A DNA stretch of 64,000 nucleotides from NCBI GenBank assembly GCA_963772975.1, contig CAVYZH010000005.1, positions 62,001-126,000 of the forward strand, given 5' to 3'. Made by a program: the position numbers and the translations under genes. Positions 26,487 to 34,971 of this stretch are shown in pieces. The first letter of the stretch is position 1. Each line of letters begins with the position of its first letter. This stretch comes from AC-32 sp963772975. GTDB taxonomy: Bacteria; Actinomycetota; Thermoleophilia; Gaiellales; Gaiellaceae. The notes beneath the pieces are model-generated. The model was given only the letters and a program-made list of their open reading frames with translations, ran no database searches and had not been told where the DNA came from.

Positions 26487-28577
26487 TCAGCGGGCGCGGG
26501 AGACGGTATTCGCACGCCTCGCCCTGGCGCGGGCGCGACGCATCAATGCGCTGTGCAGGCTCTGGCCAGCGCTGCCCTTCTTCCCACGGACCCGCTCCCA
26601 GTTGCCGTCGGCGCGGAGGGCCCACGACCAGCGGGTGTCGTCCATGATCGAGTCGAAGGTGCGGGTCAGCTCGCGCTGGCTGCGAGCGTCCTCGACCGGA
26701 ACGAGGATCTCGATCCGGTGGTCGAGGTTGCGCCGCATCAGGTCGGCGCTGCCGAGCAGGAACGTGCTCTCGCCATCGGCCTCGAAGATGAAGAAGCGGC
26801 TGTGCTCGAGGAAGCGGCCGAGCAGCGTGCGCACCTTGATGTCCTCCTTGCCGCCGCGGCGCCGCGGCCAGAGCGTGCAGGTCGTGCGGGCGAAGATCTC
26901 GACGTCGACGCCCACGTCGGCAGCGTCGTAGAGCTCGCGCACGATCTCCTCGTCGGCGAGGTGGTTGACCTTGATCCGGATCCGCGCCGGCTTGCCGGCC
27001 TCGGCGGCGGCCGCGCAGGCGCGGATGTGCTCGACCAGGCCGGTCCGCATCGTGAACGGTGCGACCAGCAGCTTGCGGAAGGCGTGCGGCCGCCCGAAGC
27101 CGGTCAGGTAGTTGAACAGGTCGGCCAGGTCGGCCGTGACGTCCTCGTCGCCGGTGAAGAGGCTGAAGTCCTCGTAGAGCCGCGCGGTGACCGCGTTGTA
27201 GTTGCCGGTGCCGATGTGCGCGTACCGGCGCAGGCCGCCGTCGGCCTCACGCCGCACGATCAGCGTGCCCTTGGCGTGGATCTTCATGTCCGGGAAGCCG
27301 TAGACGACGTGGACGCCGGCCGACTCGAGCGCGCGCGACCACTCGATGTTGCGGCGCTCGTCGAAGCGGGCCTTGAGCTCGACCAGGCAGACCGTCTGCT
27401 TGCCCTCCTCGGCCGCCTCGATCAGCGCGGGCACGTGTGGCGAGTCGTCGCTGGTGCGGTAGACGGTCGTCTTGACCGCGACCGTGCGCGGGTCGGTGGC
27501 GGCCGTCCGGACGAACCACTCGAACGTGCGCGCGAACGAGTCGTAGGGGTGGTGGACGAGCACCGGGCTCTTGCGCAGCTCGGCGAAGAGCGCGTCGGCG
27601 TCGCCCGCGGCGAACCGCGTCGGTACCACCGGCACCCACGGGTCTTCCTTCAGCTCGGGCCGGTCGAGCGCCGCCAGCTCATCGAGCTCCGCGAGGTCGA
27701 GCAGCCCGGGCACGAGGTAGATCTGGTCCTCCGCGACGTCGAGCCCGATCTTCAGCTGCTCGAGCATCCGCGTCGAGGAGGAGCCCGAGACCTCAACGCG
27801 CACGGCATCGCCGAAGCGGCGGCGGCGCAGCTCGAGCTCGACCGCCTCGAGCAGGTCGTCGGCCTCGTCGGAGACCGCGAAGTCGGCGTCGCGCGTGACC
27901 CTGAAGATCGTGTACTCGACGACCTCCATCGTCGGAAACAGCCACGAGAGGAAGTGCCTGATCACGCGCTCGAGCGGCAGGAACAGGCCGCGCGAGCCGA
28001 TCGACAGGAAGCGCGGCAGGAGCTCCGGCACTTTCACGCGCGCGAAGCGCTCCTCGCCGGTCTCCGGGTCCCGGACGAACAGGCCGAGGCTGAGCGAGAG
28101 GCCGGAGATGTACGGGAACGGCTGGCCCGGCCCGACTGCGAGTGGCGTCAGCACGGGGAAGATCTCGCTGTCGAAGACCCGCTCGAGCTCCTGGAGCTCC
28201 TCCGGCTCGAGGTCCTCGATCTCCGCCACGACGATCCCGGCGGCCTCGAGCCCCGGCCGCAGGTGGCGCTTCCAGAGCTTCGCCTGTTCCGCCGCGAGCG
28301 CCGTAGAGCGCTCTCGAATCTCCGCGAGCGCGGCCTGCGGCGTCAACCCGTCGGGCGAGCGCACGGTCACGCCGGCGGCGACCTGGTCCAGCAACCCCGC
28401 CACCCGGACCATGAAGAACTCGTCCATGTTCGAGGAGAAGATCGAGCATAAGTTGACCCGCTCGAGCAGCGGCAGCGTGTCGTCCCGGGCGACGTCGAGC
28501 ACCCGGCCATTGAAGTCCAGCTGCGACAGTTCCCGGTTCAGGAACCTCGGTTGCGCCTCGGCGGTGCCCACGGCCAC
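26487..28577 (-). CDS. ppk1: Polyphosphate kinase 1
   Basis: A 696-residue enzyme that polymerises the gamma-phosphate of ATP into polyphosphate. It begins PRFLNRELSQLDFNGRVLD. The autophosphorylated His lies in GFPDMKIHAKGTLIVRRE, followed by YAHIGTGNYNAVTARLYEDF. The second conserved block is RIRIKVNHLADEEIVREL through FARTTCTLWP. RFFIFEADGE and FLLGSADLMRRNLDHR close the kinase, so all four domains are present. It starts with GTG 28577 (a second GTG follows at 28571), 59 nt after pstS. Its place in one operon with pst genes and ppx ties polymer synthesis to phosphate uptake. Confidence 0.96.
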   Translation of the reverse strand: MAVGTAEAQPRFLNRELSQLDFNGRVLDVARDDTLPLLERVNLCSIFSSNMDEFFMVRVAGLLDQVAAGVTVRSPDGLTPQAALAEIRERSTALAAEQAKLWKRHLRPGLEAAGIVVAEIEDLEPEELQELERVFDSEIFPVLTPLAVGPGQPFPYISGLSLSLGLFVRDPETGEERFARVKVPELLPRFLSIGSRGLFLPLERVIRHFLSWLFPTMEVVEYTIFRVTRDADFAVSDEADDLLEAVELELRRRRFGDAVRVEVSGSSSTRMLEQLKIGLDVAEDQIYLVPGLLDLAELDELAALDRPELKEDPWVPVVPTRFAAGDADALFAELRKSPVLVHHPYDSFARTFEWFVRTAATDPRTVAVKTTVYRTSDDSPHVPALIEAAEEGKQTVCLVELKARFDERRNIEWSRALESAGVHVVYGFPDMKIHAKGTLIVRREADGGLRRYAHIGTGNYNAVTARLYEDFSLFTGDEDVTADLADLFNYLTGFGRPHAFRKLLVAPFTMRTGLVEHIRACAAAAEAGKPARIRIKVNHLADEEIVRELYDAADVGVDVEIFARTTCTLWPRRRGGKEDIKVRTLLGRFLEHSRFFIFEADGESTFLLGSADLMRRNLDHRIEILVPVEDARSQRELTRTFDSIMDDTRWSWALRADGNWERVRGKKGSAGQSLHSALMRRARARARRANTVSRAR

Positions 28578-28636
28578 GGGTGCCTATCCTCTCGTCGCAG
28601 GCCGCGCGTCAGTGGGTTAAGAAGTGGTTAAAACGC

Positions 28637-29671
28637 TCAGCCGAGCTTGCCCAGCGTCTGCTTGGCGGCCGAAACCACCTTTGCGGGCAGCGGCGCGAAC
28701 TGCAGCTTCGCTCCGAACTCCTGCCCGGGCCCGATCGCGTAGGTGACGAAGTCGTGCAGCGTCTTCGCCTTGCTCGACGTGGTCGGGAAGATCACGTAGG
28801 TGAAGGTCGAGATCGGGTAGGCGTCCGCCGCCGAGGCGGGCGGGTCGGTGATCGAGATCGCGTTGTCGGGCGGGATCGTCGTGATCGAGTCGGCCGCGGC
28901 CGTGATCGTGTCCGGACCGGGCACCGGGTAGTTCCCGGCCTCGTTGCGGATCAGGGCGTACTGGAGCTTGTTGCCGAAGACGTACGAGATGCCGAGATAG
29001 CCGATCCCACCGTTGGTGCGGCTCAGGACGGCGGCGACGCCGTCGTTGCCCTTGCCGCCGATCCCCTTCGGGAAGTTGACCTGTGTCGAGACGCCCAGCT
29101 TCGACTTCCACTCAGGGCTGACCTTCGAGAGGTATTCGCTGAAGGCGTAGGTATCGCCGCTTCCATCGCTGCGGTAGACCGGCGTGATGACCGTCGCCGG
29201 CAGCTTCGCGCCGGGGTTGAGCTGCGCGATCGCCGGGTCGTCCCAGTGCGTGATCTTGCCGAGGAAGATGTTCGCCAGCACCGGCCCGCTCAGCTTGAGC
29301 TTCGCCGGAGCTCCCTCGAGGTTGTAGGAGGCGAGCGTCGCCCCGAGCGCCCAGGGCACCTGGACGCAGTCCTTGCAGGACGAAGCCTGGTCGGAGGTGA
29401 GCGGCGCGTCGCTCGCGCCGAAGTCGACGGTGCGTGCCGTGATCTGCGCGATGCCGCCTCCGGAGCCGATCGACCCGTAGGTGGTCGTGACGCCTGTCTT
29501 GTTCGCGTAGTCGTTCGACCACTGCGCAACGAGCGGCGCGACGAGCGTGCTGCCGGCGCCGACGAGCACCTTGCTCTCGACCGAGCCGCCCGAGCTGCCG
29601 CCACCGCCGCAGCCGGCCAGCGGCAACGCGGCGAACACCGCAAACGTTCCGATCAGTGTGCGCGTCTTCAT
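28637..29671 (-). CDS. pstS: Phosphate ABC transporter substrate-binding lipoprotein PstS
   Basis: A 344-residue PstS starting at ATG 29671. The lipobox LPLAGC puts the lipidated Cys at residue 21, so it is membrane-tethered outside. Phosphate-binding signatures: LVGAGSTLVAPLVAQW, TTYGSIGSGGGIAQI, VDFGASDAPLTSDQA and ITPVYRSDGSGDTYAFSEY. It sits between phoU and ppk, after rather than before the permease genes. It is clearly a paralogue of the second PstS at 33249, sharing most of these motifs but differing in how it is exported. Confidence 0.95.
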   Translation of the reverse strand: MKTRTLIGTFAVFAALPLAGCGGGGSSGGSVESKVLVGAGSTLVAPLVAQWSNDYANKTGVTTTYGSIGSGGGIAQITARTVDFGASDAPLTSDQASSCKDCVQVPWALGATLASYNLEGAPAKLKLSGPVLANIFLGKITHWDDPAIAQLNPGAKLPATVITPVYRSDGSGDTYAFSEYLSKVSPEWKSKLGVSTQVNFPKGIGGKGNDGVAAVLSRTNGGIGYLGISYVFGNKLQYALIRNEAGNYPVPGPDTITAAADSITTIPPDNAISITDPPASAADAYPISTFTYVIFPTTSSKAKTLHDFVTYAIGPGQEFGAKLQFAPLPAKVVSAAKQTLGKLG

Positions 29672-29700
29672 GCCCGGCAGGTTACGAACTGGTGTCGAGC

Positions 29701-30384
29701 TCAGACGTGCTGCTCGGGGTGTGAGGCGTCCGTGAACTCGCGGAACTCGGCGGTCAGCAGGTACGAGACCTGCTCGCCGATGTCGACGGCGTGGTCGCCG
29801 ATCCGCTCCAGCGTTCGCGAGACGAGCACCATCCGCAGGACCCACTCGCGGAGGCCCGGCTCGCCGACGATCTCGACCACGCGGTCGACAAAGCGGCGGT
29901 TCGAGCGGTCGATCAGTTCGTCGAGCTCGACGAGTGACTCGGCGGCGGCGAGGTCGCGGTTGGCGAAGGCGTCCAGCGCGACGCGGATCATCTCCTCGGC
30001 CCGCTCCCCCATCTCCTGCAGCGTCTGCTGCAGCGTTGGGTCGCCCTCGACGTCGGCGACGAGCTTGGTGAGCTTGGCAATCGTGACGGCGTAGTCCGCC
30101 ATCCGCTCGAGGTGCAGGTTGGTGTGCAGCATCGCGAGCACCAGCCGCAGGTCGGTCGCGACCGGCGTTTGCCGCGCAAGCAGAGATTGGATGCCCTCTT
30201 CGATCTGGATGTAGTGGCGATCGACGTCGTCGTCGAAGGCGATCACGTCGTCGGCGAGCTCGACGTCGCCCTGCGCGAGCGCGTTCAGGGCGCCGCGCAG
30301 CACGCGCAGGACGAGCTCGCCCTCTTCCTGCAGGCTCGCTTCGAGCTGGTCGAGCTCTTCCTGGAAGCCGACGCGCATCCCCAC
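29701..30384 (-). CDS. phoU: Phosphate signalling protein PhoU
   Basis: A 227-residue all-helical protein with two PhoU repeats: FQEELDQLEASLQEEGELV, ADDVIAFDDDVDRHYIQIEE, TNLHLERMADYAVTIAKL, and in the second half LVELDELIDRSNRRFVDRV and VLVSRTLERIGDHAVDIGEQ. The two E/D-RxxD metal-binding signatures (LERMADY and LERIGDH) are intact. PhoU links the Pst transporter to the sensor kinase and damps uptake when phosphate is plentiful. GTG 30384 (or ATG 30378) lies 4 nt after pstB, so co-translation is likely. Confidence 0.95.
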   Translation of the reverse strand: MGMRVGFQEELDQLEASLQEEGELVLRVLRGALNALAQGDVELADDVIAFDDDVDRHYIQIEEGIQSLLARQTPVATDLRLVLAMLHTNLHLERMADYAVTIAKLTKLVADVEGDPTLQQTLQEMGERAEEMIRVALDAFANRDLAAAESLVELDELIDRSNRRFVDRVVEIVGEPGLREWVLRMVLVSRTLERIGDHAVDIGEQVSYLLTAEFREFTDASHPEQHV

Positions 30385-30387
30385 GGA

Positions 30388-31251
30388 CTACCCGAACCGG
30401 CCGGTCACGTAATCCTCCGTCCGCTTGTCGGACGGGGCGGTGAAGATCTTCGGGGTCTCGTCGTACTCGACCAGCACGCCGTAACGCTGGCTGTCGTCCA
30501 CCTGGAGACTGAAGAACGCGGTCCGGTCGGCGACCCGAGCGGCCTGCTGCATGTTGTGCGTCACGATCACGATTGTGTACTGATCCTTCAGCTCGTGCAT
30601 GAGCTCCTCGATCCGCTGCGTCGCGATCGGGTCGAGCGCCGAGGCCGGCTCGTCGAGCAGCAGTACCTCCGGCTCGATCGCGATCGCGCGCGCGATGCAG
30701 AGCCGCTGCTGCTGGCCGCCCGAGAGCGAGAGCGCGCTCTTCTTCAGTCGGTCCTTGACGTCGTCCCAGAGCGCGGCGGATTTCAGGGCACGCTCGACGC
30801 GTTCGTCGAGATTCTTCTTCATGCCGAGGATCCGCGGCGCCCAGGCGACGTTGTCGTAGATCGTCTTTGGAAACGGGTTCGGCTTCTGGAAGACCATCCC
30901 GATCCGCCGGCGCACCTCGACCGGCTCGACGTCGCCGTAGAGGTCGACGCCGTAGTAGAGCACCTGTCCCTCGAGCTTGAAGCTCGGCACCATGTCGTTC
31001 ATCCGGTTGAGGCAGCGGATGAACGTGCTTTTGCCGCAGCCCGAGGGACCGATCACGGCGGTGATCAGGTTCTTCGGGATCTCGAGGCTCACGTCCTTGA
31101 CGGCGATGTTCAAGCCGTAACGAGCGGTCAGGCCCTGGATCCGGAAGACCGTATCCGTGGCGCGCGGTTCTGCCTCGTTGCGCTCCGCGACGTCGACCGG
31201 CCTCATCGGCGGCATCGTAACCGTCTCGTTCACCTGGTCCTCCTCGGTCAT
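30388..31251 (-). CDS. pstB: Phosphate ABC transporter ATP-binding protein PstB
   Basis: A 287-residue ABC ATPase. Walker A is GPSGCGKST; the PstB-specific FIRCLNRMNDMVPSFKLEG, the Q-loop in GMVFQKPNPFPKTIYDNV, the signature SLSGGQQQRLCIARAIA, Walker B EVLLLDEPASALD and the switch His VIVTHNM follow. It powers phosphate import from the cytosolic face. A 30-residue N-terminal extension (TEEDQVNETVTMPPMRPVDV) precedes the usual PstB start. ATG 31251 overlaps the pstA stop (ATGA), fixing the start. Confidence 0.97.
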   Translation of the reverse strand: MTEEDQVNETVTMPPMRPVDVAERNEAEPRATDTVFRIQGLTARYGLNIAVKDVSLEIPKNLITAVIGPSGCGKSTFIRCLNRMNDMVPSFKLEGQVLYYGVDLYGDVEPVEVRRRIGMVFQKPNPFPKTIYDNVAWAPRILGMKKNLDERVERALKSAALWDDVKDRLKKSALSLSGGQQQRLCIARAIAIEPEVLLLDEPASALDPIATQRIEELMHELKDQYTIVIVTHNMQQAARVADRTAFFSLQVDDSQRYGVLVEYDETPKIFTAPSDKRTEDYVTGRFG

Positions 31252-32135
31252 CGGGCCATGTTCCTGCGGGTACGCGCGAGCGCCAGCCTCGCCAGCAGGC
31301 TCGTCAACAGGACGAAAAGGATCAGCACGAGGGCGGTCGCCCAGGCGCGCTCGTGGTCGAGCGGGTCGGGCGATTCCGACCAGATGAAGATCTGTACCGG
31401 CATGTTCGGCAGCGCATGTCTCGGGTCCCACTGGACCGTCGTGGCATAGATCGACGTCACGAACAGGAGCGGGGCCGTCTCACCGACCGCCCGCGCCACG
31501 GCGAGCACCGTGCCGGTGACGATGCCGCCCAAGGAGCTCGGGAGAACGACGCCGAGCACCGTCCGCCAGCGGCTCGCCCCGAGCGCCAACGCGCCTTCCC
31601 GCTGGCTGCTCGGCACGAGGCGGAGCACCTCCTGGGTGGCGCGGGTGACGAGCGGGAGCATCACGATTGCCAGGCCGTACGAGCCCGCGAGTCCATTCTG
31701 CTGATGTCCGTAGACGAGCAGCCCGAAGACGAAGATCGCAATCACGATCGAGGGCAGGCCGTTCATCAGATCGATCACGAGCTGAATCCCGGCGCGGAGC
31801 TTCGACGAGGCGAACTCGTCCGTGAAGATTGCGATCAGCACGCCGACCGGAACGGCGATCAGGGCGGCGATGCCGACCAGGATCGCGGAGCCGACGATCA
31901 GCGGCGCGATTCCGCCCCCCGGCTGCCCGAAGAGCGGCAGATCCTTGGTCAGGAAGCCGATCGAGAGCTGTGAGGCACCCCGCTTTGCGACCGACCACAC
32001 GACGATTGCGAGCACCGCCACGGCGACGAGCGCCGCGAGCAGCGCGAGGAGCTCGGCCAGCCGGTTCATCAGGCGGCGCCGGCGAGTGCGCCCGCCGCGG
32101 CCCCTGAGATCGACAGTCGGCTCCAGCGAGGACAT
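31248..32135 (-). CDS. pstA: Phosphate ABC transporter permease PstA
   Basis: A 295-residue permease with six predicted helices, beginning after a basic N terminus (LRGRGGRTRRRRLMNRL). Seen: GGGIAPLIVGSAILVGIAAL, FGLLVYGHQQNG, and the EAA-type coupling loop REGALALGASRWRTVLGVVL, followed by RAVGETAPLLFVTSIYATTV typical of PstA. ATG 32135 overlaps the pstC stop (ATGA) and its own stop overlaps pstB in the same way, so pstC-A-B are translationally coupled. Confidence 0.94.
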   Translation of the reverse strand: MSSLEPTVDLRGRGGRTRRRRLMNRLAELLALLAALVAVAVLAIVVWSVAKRGASQLSIGFLTKDLPLFGQPGGGIAPLIVGSAILVGIAALIAVPVGVLIAIFTDEFASSKLRAGIQLVIDLMNGLPSIVIAIFVFGLLVYGHQQNGLAGSYGLAIVMLPLVTRATQEVLRLVPSSQREGALALGASRWRTVLGVVLPSSLGGIVTGTVLAVARAVGETAPLLFVTSIYATTVQWDPRHALPNMPVQIFIWSESPDPLDHERAWATALVLILFVLLTSLLARLALARTRRNMAR

Positions 32136-33098
32136 CAGTCGCCGCCCGTCCGCAACACGCTGCGCCGCACGACGAGCTGGGCGAGGAAGTTGGTGACCAG
32201 CCCGATCACGAGCAGGATCGCGCCGAGATAGAACAGCGCCGAGATCTGCATCTTCGAGACGGCGCCCTGGTACTGGCCGGCAATGCGGCTTGCGAGCGTG
32301 TCCCCGGTACTGAAGAGCGACCACTGGATCGTCCAGCCGGCGCCGATCACCTGGGTGACCGCGATCGCCTCGCCGATCGCGCGGCCAAGGCCCAGGATCA
32401 CTGCCGCAGCGATCCCCGGACGGGACGACGAGAGGACGACGCCCCGCACCATCTCCCAGCGCGTCGCCCCGAGCGCGAGTGCTCCCTCCTCGAGCTCGTT
32501 CGGGACGCTCAGGAACAGCTCGCGGCAGATGCTCGCCACGATCGGGACGACCATGATCGCGAGGACGAGCCCGGCGATGAAGATGCCGCTCGACTGCGGA
32601 GTGCCGCTGAAGAGCGGGATGAAGCCCAGCGTGTCGTGCAGCCACGGCTCGAGGTGGTTGGCCGCGAACGGGCCGAGCACCAGGATCCCCCAGAGCCCGA
32701 GCACGACGCTCGGCACGGCGGCAAGCGTTTCCACGAGCGCGCCGACGATGCCGCCGACGCCGCGAGGAGCGAGCTCGCTCAGGAAGAGCGCGATCGCGAT
32801 CGCGAGCGGGCACCGCGATCACCAGCGCCATCAGCGACGTGACGGCTGTCCCGAAGAGACCCGGCAGCGCGCCGTAGACGTCGTGGGTCGCATCCCACGT
32901 GCGGCCCCAAAGGAAGGCAATGCCGAACTTGTCAAAGGCGAGGCGCGACTCGCCGAAGACCTTCAGGACGATCGCGACCATAACGGCGATTGCGGCCAGC
33001 GCCGCGAGCGCGGTCAGGCCGAGCAGCGCGCGGTCGCCGAGCCAGTCGCGCATCCGACGGCCGTGACCTAGGCGTTCGACTGCGGGAACGGTGCTCAC
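32135..33098 (-). CDS. pstC: Phosphate ABC transporter permease PstC, frameshifted
   Basis: The N-terminal part (from GTG 33098; LLGLTALAALAAIAVMVAIV, FGIAFLWGRTWDATHDVYGA, LFGTAVTSLMALVIAVP) and the rest (LAIAIALFLSELAPRG, ETLAAVPSVVLGLWG, EEGALALGATRWEMVRGVVL, RAIGEAIAVTQVIGAGW) lie in different frames. The join is at 32808-32811, where GTGCCCGCTCGCG would read correctly as GTGCCGCTCGCG, so one extra base in a GGG/CCC run explains it. The repaired product is about 320 residues with every PstC feature. Neighbours are intact and coupled, so an assembly error is the likely cause. Confidence 0.88.
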
Positions 33099-33140
33099 AG
33101 AGGGCAACCGTAACCGCCAAACCCGCTTTTCCTGCGGGAA

Positions 33141-33162
33141 GTCACCAGACCGTTACCAGATC
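33141..33162. promoter_or_regulatory. Candidate PHO box (tandem 11-bp direct repeats)
   Basis: GTCACCAGACC (33141-33151) is followed directly by GTTACCAGATC (33152-33162): 11-bp units matching at 9 of 11 positions. PhoP of streptomycetes binds adjacent 11-bp direct repeat units of the GTTCACC type, so spacing and sequence both fit. It lies between divergent pstC (33098) and the second pstS (33249) and could serve both. A small hairpin (CCCGC-GCGGG, 33122-33138) adjoins it. Confidence 0.65.
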
Positions 33163-33248
33163 ACAACGGCCTGTCAGCCCATGCCTTCGCGGCGGCGAGC
33201 GACCCTGACGGTGGTGCAACACAGACCACCGAGAGGAGAGAGACCAAA

Positions 33249-34271
33249 TTGAGTAAGAAGCGACTCGCCGCGGCTGTTGCGGCGCTAATCGTTGTGGCCG
33301 TCGCTCTGACGGCCGGCCTGGCCTCGGCCCGGCCGACCGCCTCGCTCTCAGGAGCGGGCAGCACCTTCGTCGTGCCGCTCGTCACTTCCTGGACGCAGCA
33401 CTACAACGGTGCGTCCGTCAACTACAGCGGCATCGGCAGCGGCGGCGGCATCGCCGCGATCACGGCCCGCACGGTCGACTTCGGCGCGAGCGACGCTCCG
33501 CTGACGCCCGACCAGGCGACGGCCTGCAAGGGCTGCGTCCAGATCCCCTGGGCGTTCTCGGCCACCTCGATCCCGTACAACGTCAGCGGCGTGGGCTACG
33601 GCCTCAAGCTGACCGGCACGGTCATCGCCGCGATCTACGGCGGCTCGGTCAAGTACTGGGACAACCCGGCGATCAAGAAGATCAACTCCGGGGTCAAGCT
33701 GCCGCACGAGAAGATCGTCCCGATCTACCGCTCGGACGGCAGCGGCACGAGCTACAACTTCACCGACTACCTGTCGCACGTCAGCCCGGCGTGGAAGAAC
33801 TCGATCGGCAAGGGCACGCAGCCGAACTTCCCGGTGGGCGTCGGCGCCCGCGGCAGCTCGGGAGTGGCAGCCAAGCTGCAGAGCACGCCCGGCGGCATCA
33901 CGTACGTCGACGTCGCCTACTCGCTGAAGAACCACTTCAAGATCGCCAAGGTCCGCAACCGCGCCGGCAAGTTCCTACTTCCGGGCATCAAGCAGATCCA
34001 GGCGGCCGCGGACTCGATCCGCAAGCTCCACAACAGCCAGAACGCGTTCACCGCGGTCGATCCGAACGCGCGGGCAAAGAACGCCTACCCGATCTGCACC
34101 TTCACCTGGGTGATCATGCCGCTGAAGACGGGCAAGGCAGCTGAGCTGAAGAAGTTCGTCACGTGGGCGATGAACAAGGGCCAGTCGTACGGTCCGCCGC
34201 TGCTCTTCGTGCCGATTCCGAAGGCAGTCAAGGCAGCCGGCCTGAAGACCCTTGCCAAGGTCCATAGCTAG
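33249..34271 (+). CDS. pstS: Second phosphate-binding protein PstS, exported without lipid anchor
   Basis: A 340-residue PstS paralogue. The signal peptide (LAAAVAALIVVAVALTAGLASA) ends in a signal-peptidase I site and has no lipobox Cys, so the mature protein should be free or cell-wall trapped. Binding motifs: LSGAGSTFVVPLVTSW, YSGIGSGGGIAAI, VDFGASDAPLTPDQA and PIYRSDGSGTSYNFTDY. It starts with TTG 33249 and is fixed by a very strong ribosome site (GAGAGGAGAGAG, 33231-33242). The candidate PHO box lies 87 nt upstream. Well-spaced signals suggest strong induction under phosphate limitation. Confidence 0.94.
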   Translation: MSKKRLAAAVAALIVVAVALTAGLASARPTASLSGAGSTFVVPLVTSWTQHYNGASVNYSGIGSGGGIAAITARTVDFGASDAPLTPDQATACKGCVQIPWAFSATSIPYNVSGVGYGLKLTGTVIAAIYGGSVKYWDNPAIKKINSGVKLPHEKIVPIYRSDGSGTSYNFTDYLSHVSPAWKNSIGKGTQPNFPVGVGARGSSGVAAKLQSTPGGITYVDVAYSLKNHFKIAKVRNRAGKFLLPGIKQIQAAADSIRKLHNSQNAFTAVDPNARAKNAYPICTFTWVIMPLKTGKAAELKKFVTWAMNKGQSYGPPLLFVPIPKAVKAAGLKTLAKVHS

Positions 34272-34275
34272 GTCG

Positions 34276-34956
34276 TCACACCGGAAGTACGCAACGAACG
34301 TCAAGCCCGCGGCCCTGCCCGCCGCGGGCTTCGACGTTTCCTCCGGCAGACTCGACAACATGCTTGACGATCGCGAGCCCGAGCCCGGTGCCTCGAGTGG
34401 TACGTCCCCGGTCCGAGCGGAAGAAGCGCTCGAACAGCCGCGGCACGTCCTCGTCGGGGACGCCGGCGCCGTTGTCGGCGACATCGAGCACGACATGACC
34501 GGGCTCGTGCGCGAGCGTGACCACGCAGGTCGCGCCCTCACCGGCGTAGCGGAGGACGTTCTCGAGCAGGTTCTCGGCCACGAGCCGCAGCATCCGGCGC
34601 CGCAGCGGAAAGCGGATCTCCTCGTCCTCGATTCGAAGCTCGAGCCGCAGGCCGGCGAGCTCCGCCCGCTCGGACAGCTCGGAGACGACGTCGCGCAGCA
34701 CCGGGGCAGCGTCGGTCTCGCCGAGCGCGACGACCTCCCGCCCCTGCTCGAGCTCGCTCAGGAAGAGCACGTCGTCGACGAGCTCGGTCATCTCGACGAC
34801 CTCCTCCCGTGCCCGCCGAAGCAGGTCTTGCAAGTCGGCGCCGGGCAGCTCGGCGGACTCGAGCAGCGCCGAGAGCCGCGCGAGCGGCGTGCGCAGCTCG
34901 TGGGAGACCGACGCGGTGAACGCGGTTCGGAGTGCTTCGTAGTCAGGGTCAGTCAC
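34276..34956 (-). CDS. Minimal sensor histidine kinase, no membrane or sensor domain
   Basis: A 226-residue kinase starting at GTG 34956. The H-box FTASVSHELRTPLARLSALL begins near residue 12. The N-box LVAENLLENVLRYAG, G1 VADNGAGVPDED, F-box LFERFFRSDRG and G2 RGTGLGLAIVKHVV are all present. There is no membrane helix, HAMP or PAS before the H-box, so it can only sense through a partner. PhoR-like kinases work with PstSCAB and PhoU, which fits the setting. It diverges from the response regulator with only 15 bp between starts and converges on the second pstS with 4 bp between. Confidence 0.9.
   Translation of the reverse strand: MTDPDYEALRTAFTASVSHELRTPLARLSALLESAELPGADLQDLLRRAREEVVEMTELVDDVLFLSELEQGREVVALGETDAAPVLRDVVSELSERAELAGLRLELRIEDEEIRFPLRRRMLRLVAENLLENVLRYAGEGATCVVTLAHEPGHVVLDVADNGAGVPDEDVPRLFERFFRSDRGRTTRGTGLGLAIVKHVVESAGGNVEARGGQGRGLDVRCVLPV
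34303..34331. terminator. Hairpin terminator for pstS inside the 3' end of the kinase gene
   Basis: A perfect 11-bp stem (AAGCCCGCGGC with GCCGCGGGCTT, loop CCTGCCC), 32 nt after the pstS stop. It overlaps the final codons of the convergent histidine kinase gene, so it must work within coding sequence. Confidence 0.6.
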
Positions 34957-34971
34957 TAGGCTGAGTATCGC

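Noticed and set aside
26418..28451. 677-residue plus-strand open frame
   Set aside because: It lies wholly opposite ppk1, whose catalytic motifs are intact; a high-GC shadow.
31252..31431. 60-residue N-terminal extension of PstB
   Set aside because: It reads over the end of pstA in a wrong frame; the ATGA overlap fixes the start at 31251.
33122..33138. CCCGC-TTTTCCT-GCGGG hairpin as a riboswitch or attenuator
   Set aside because: Only a 5-bp stem with no further structure; mentioned only as flanking the PHO-like box.
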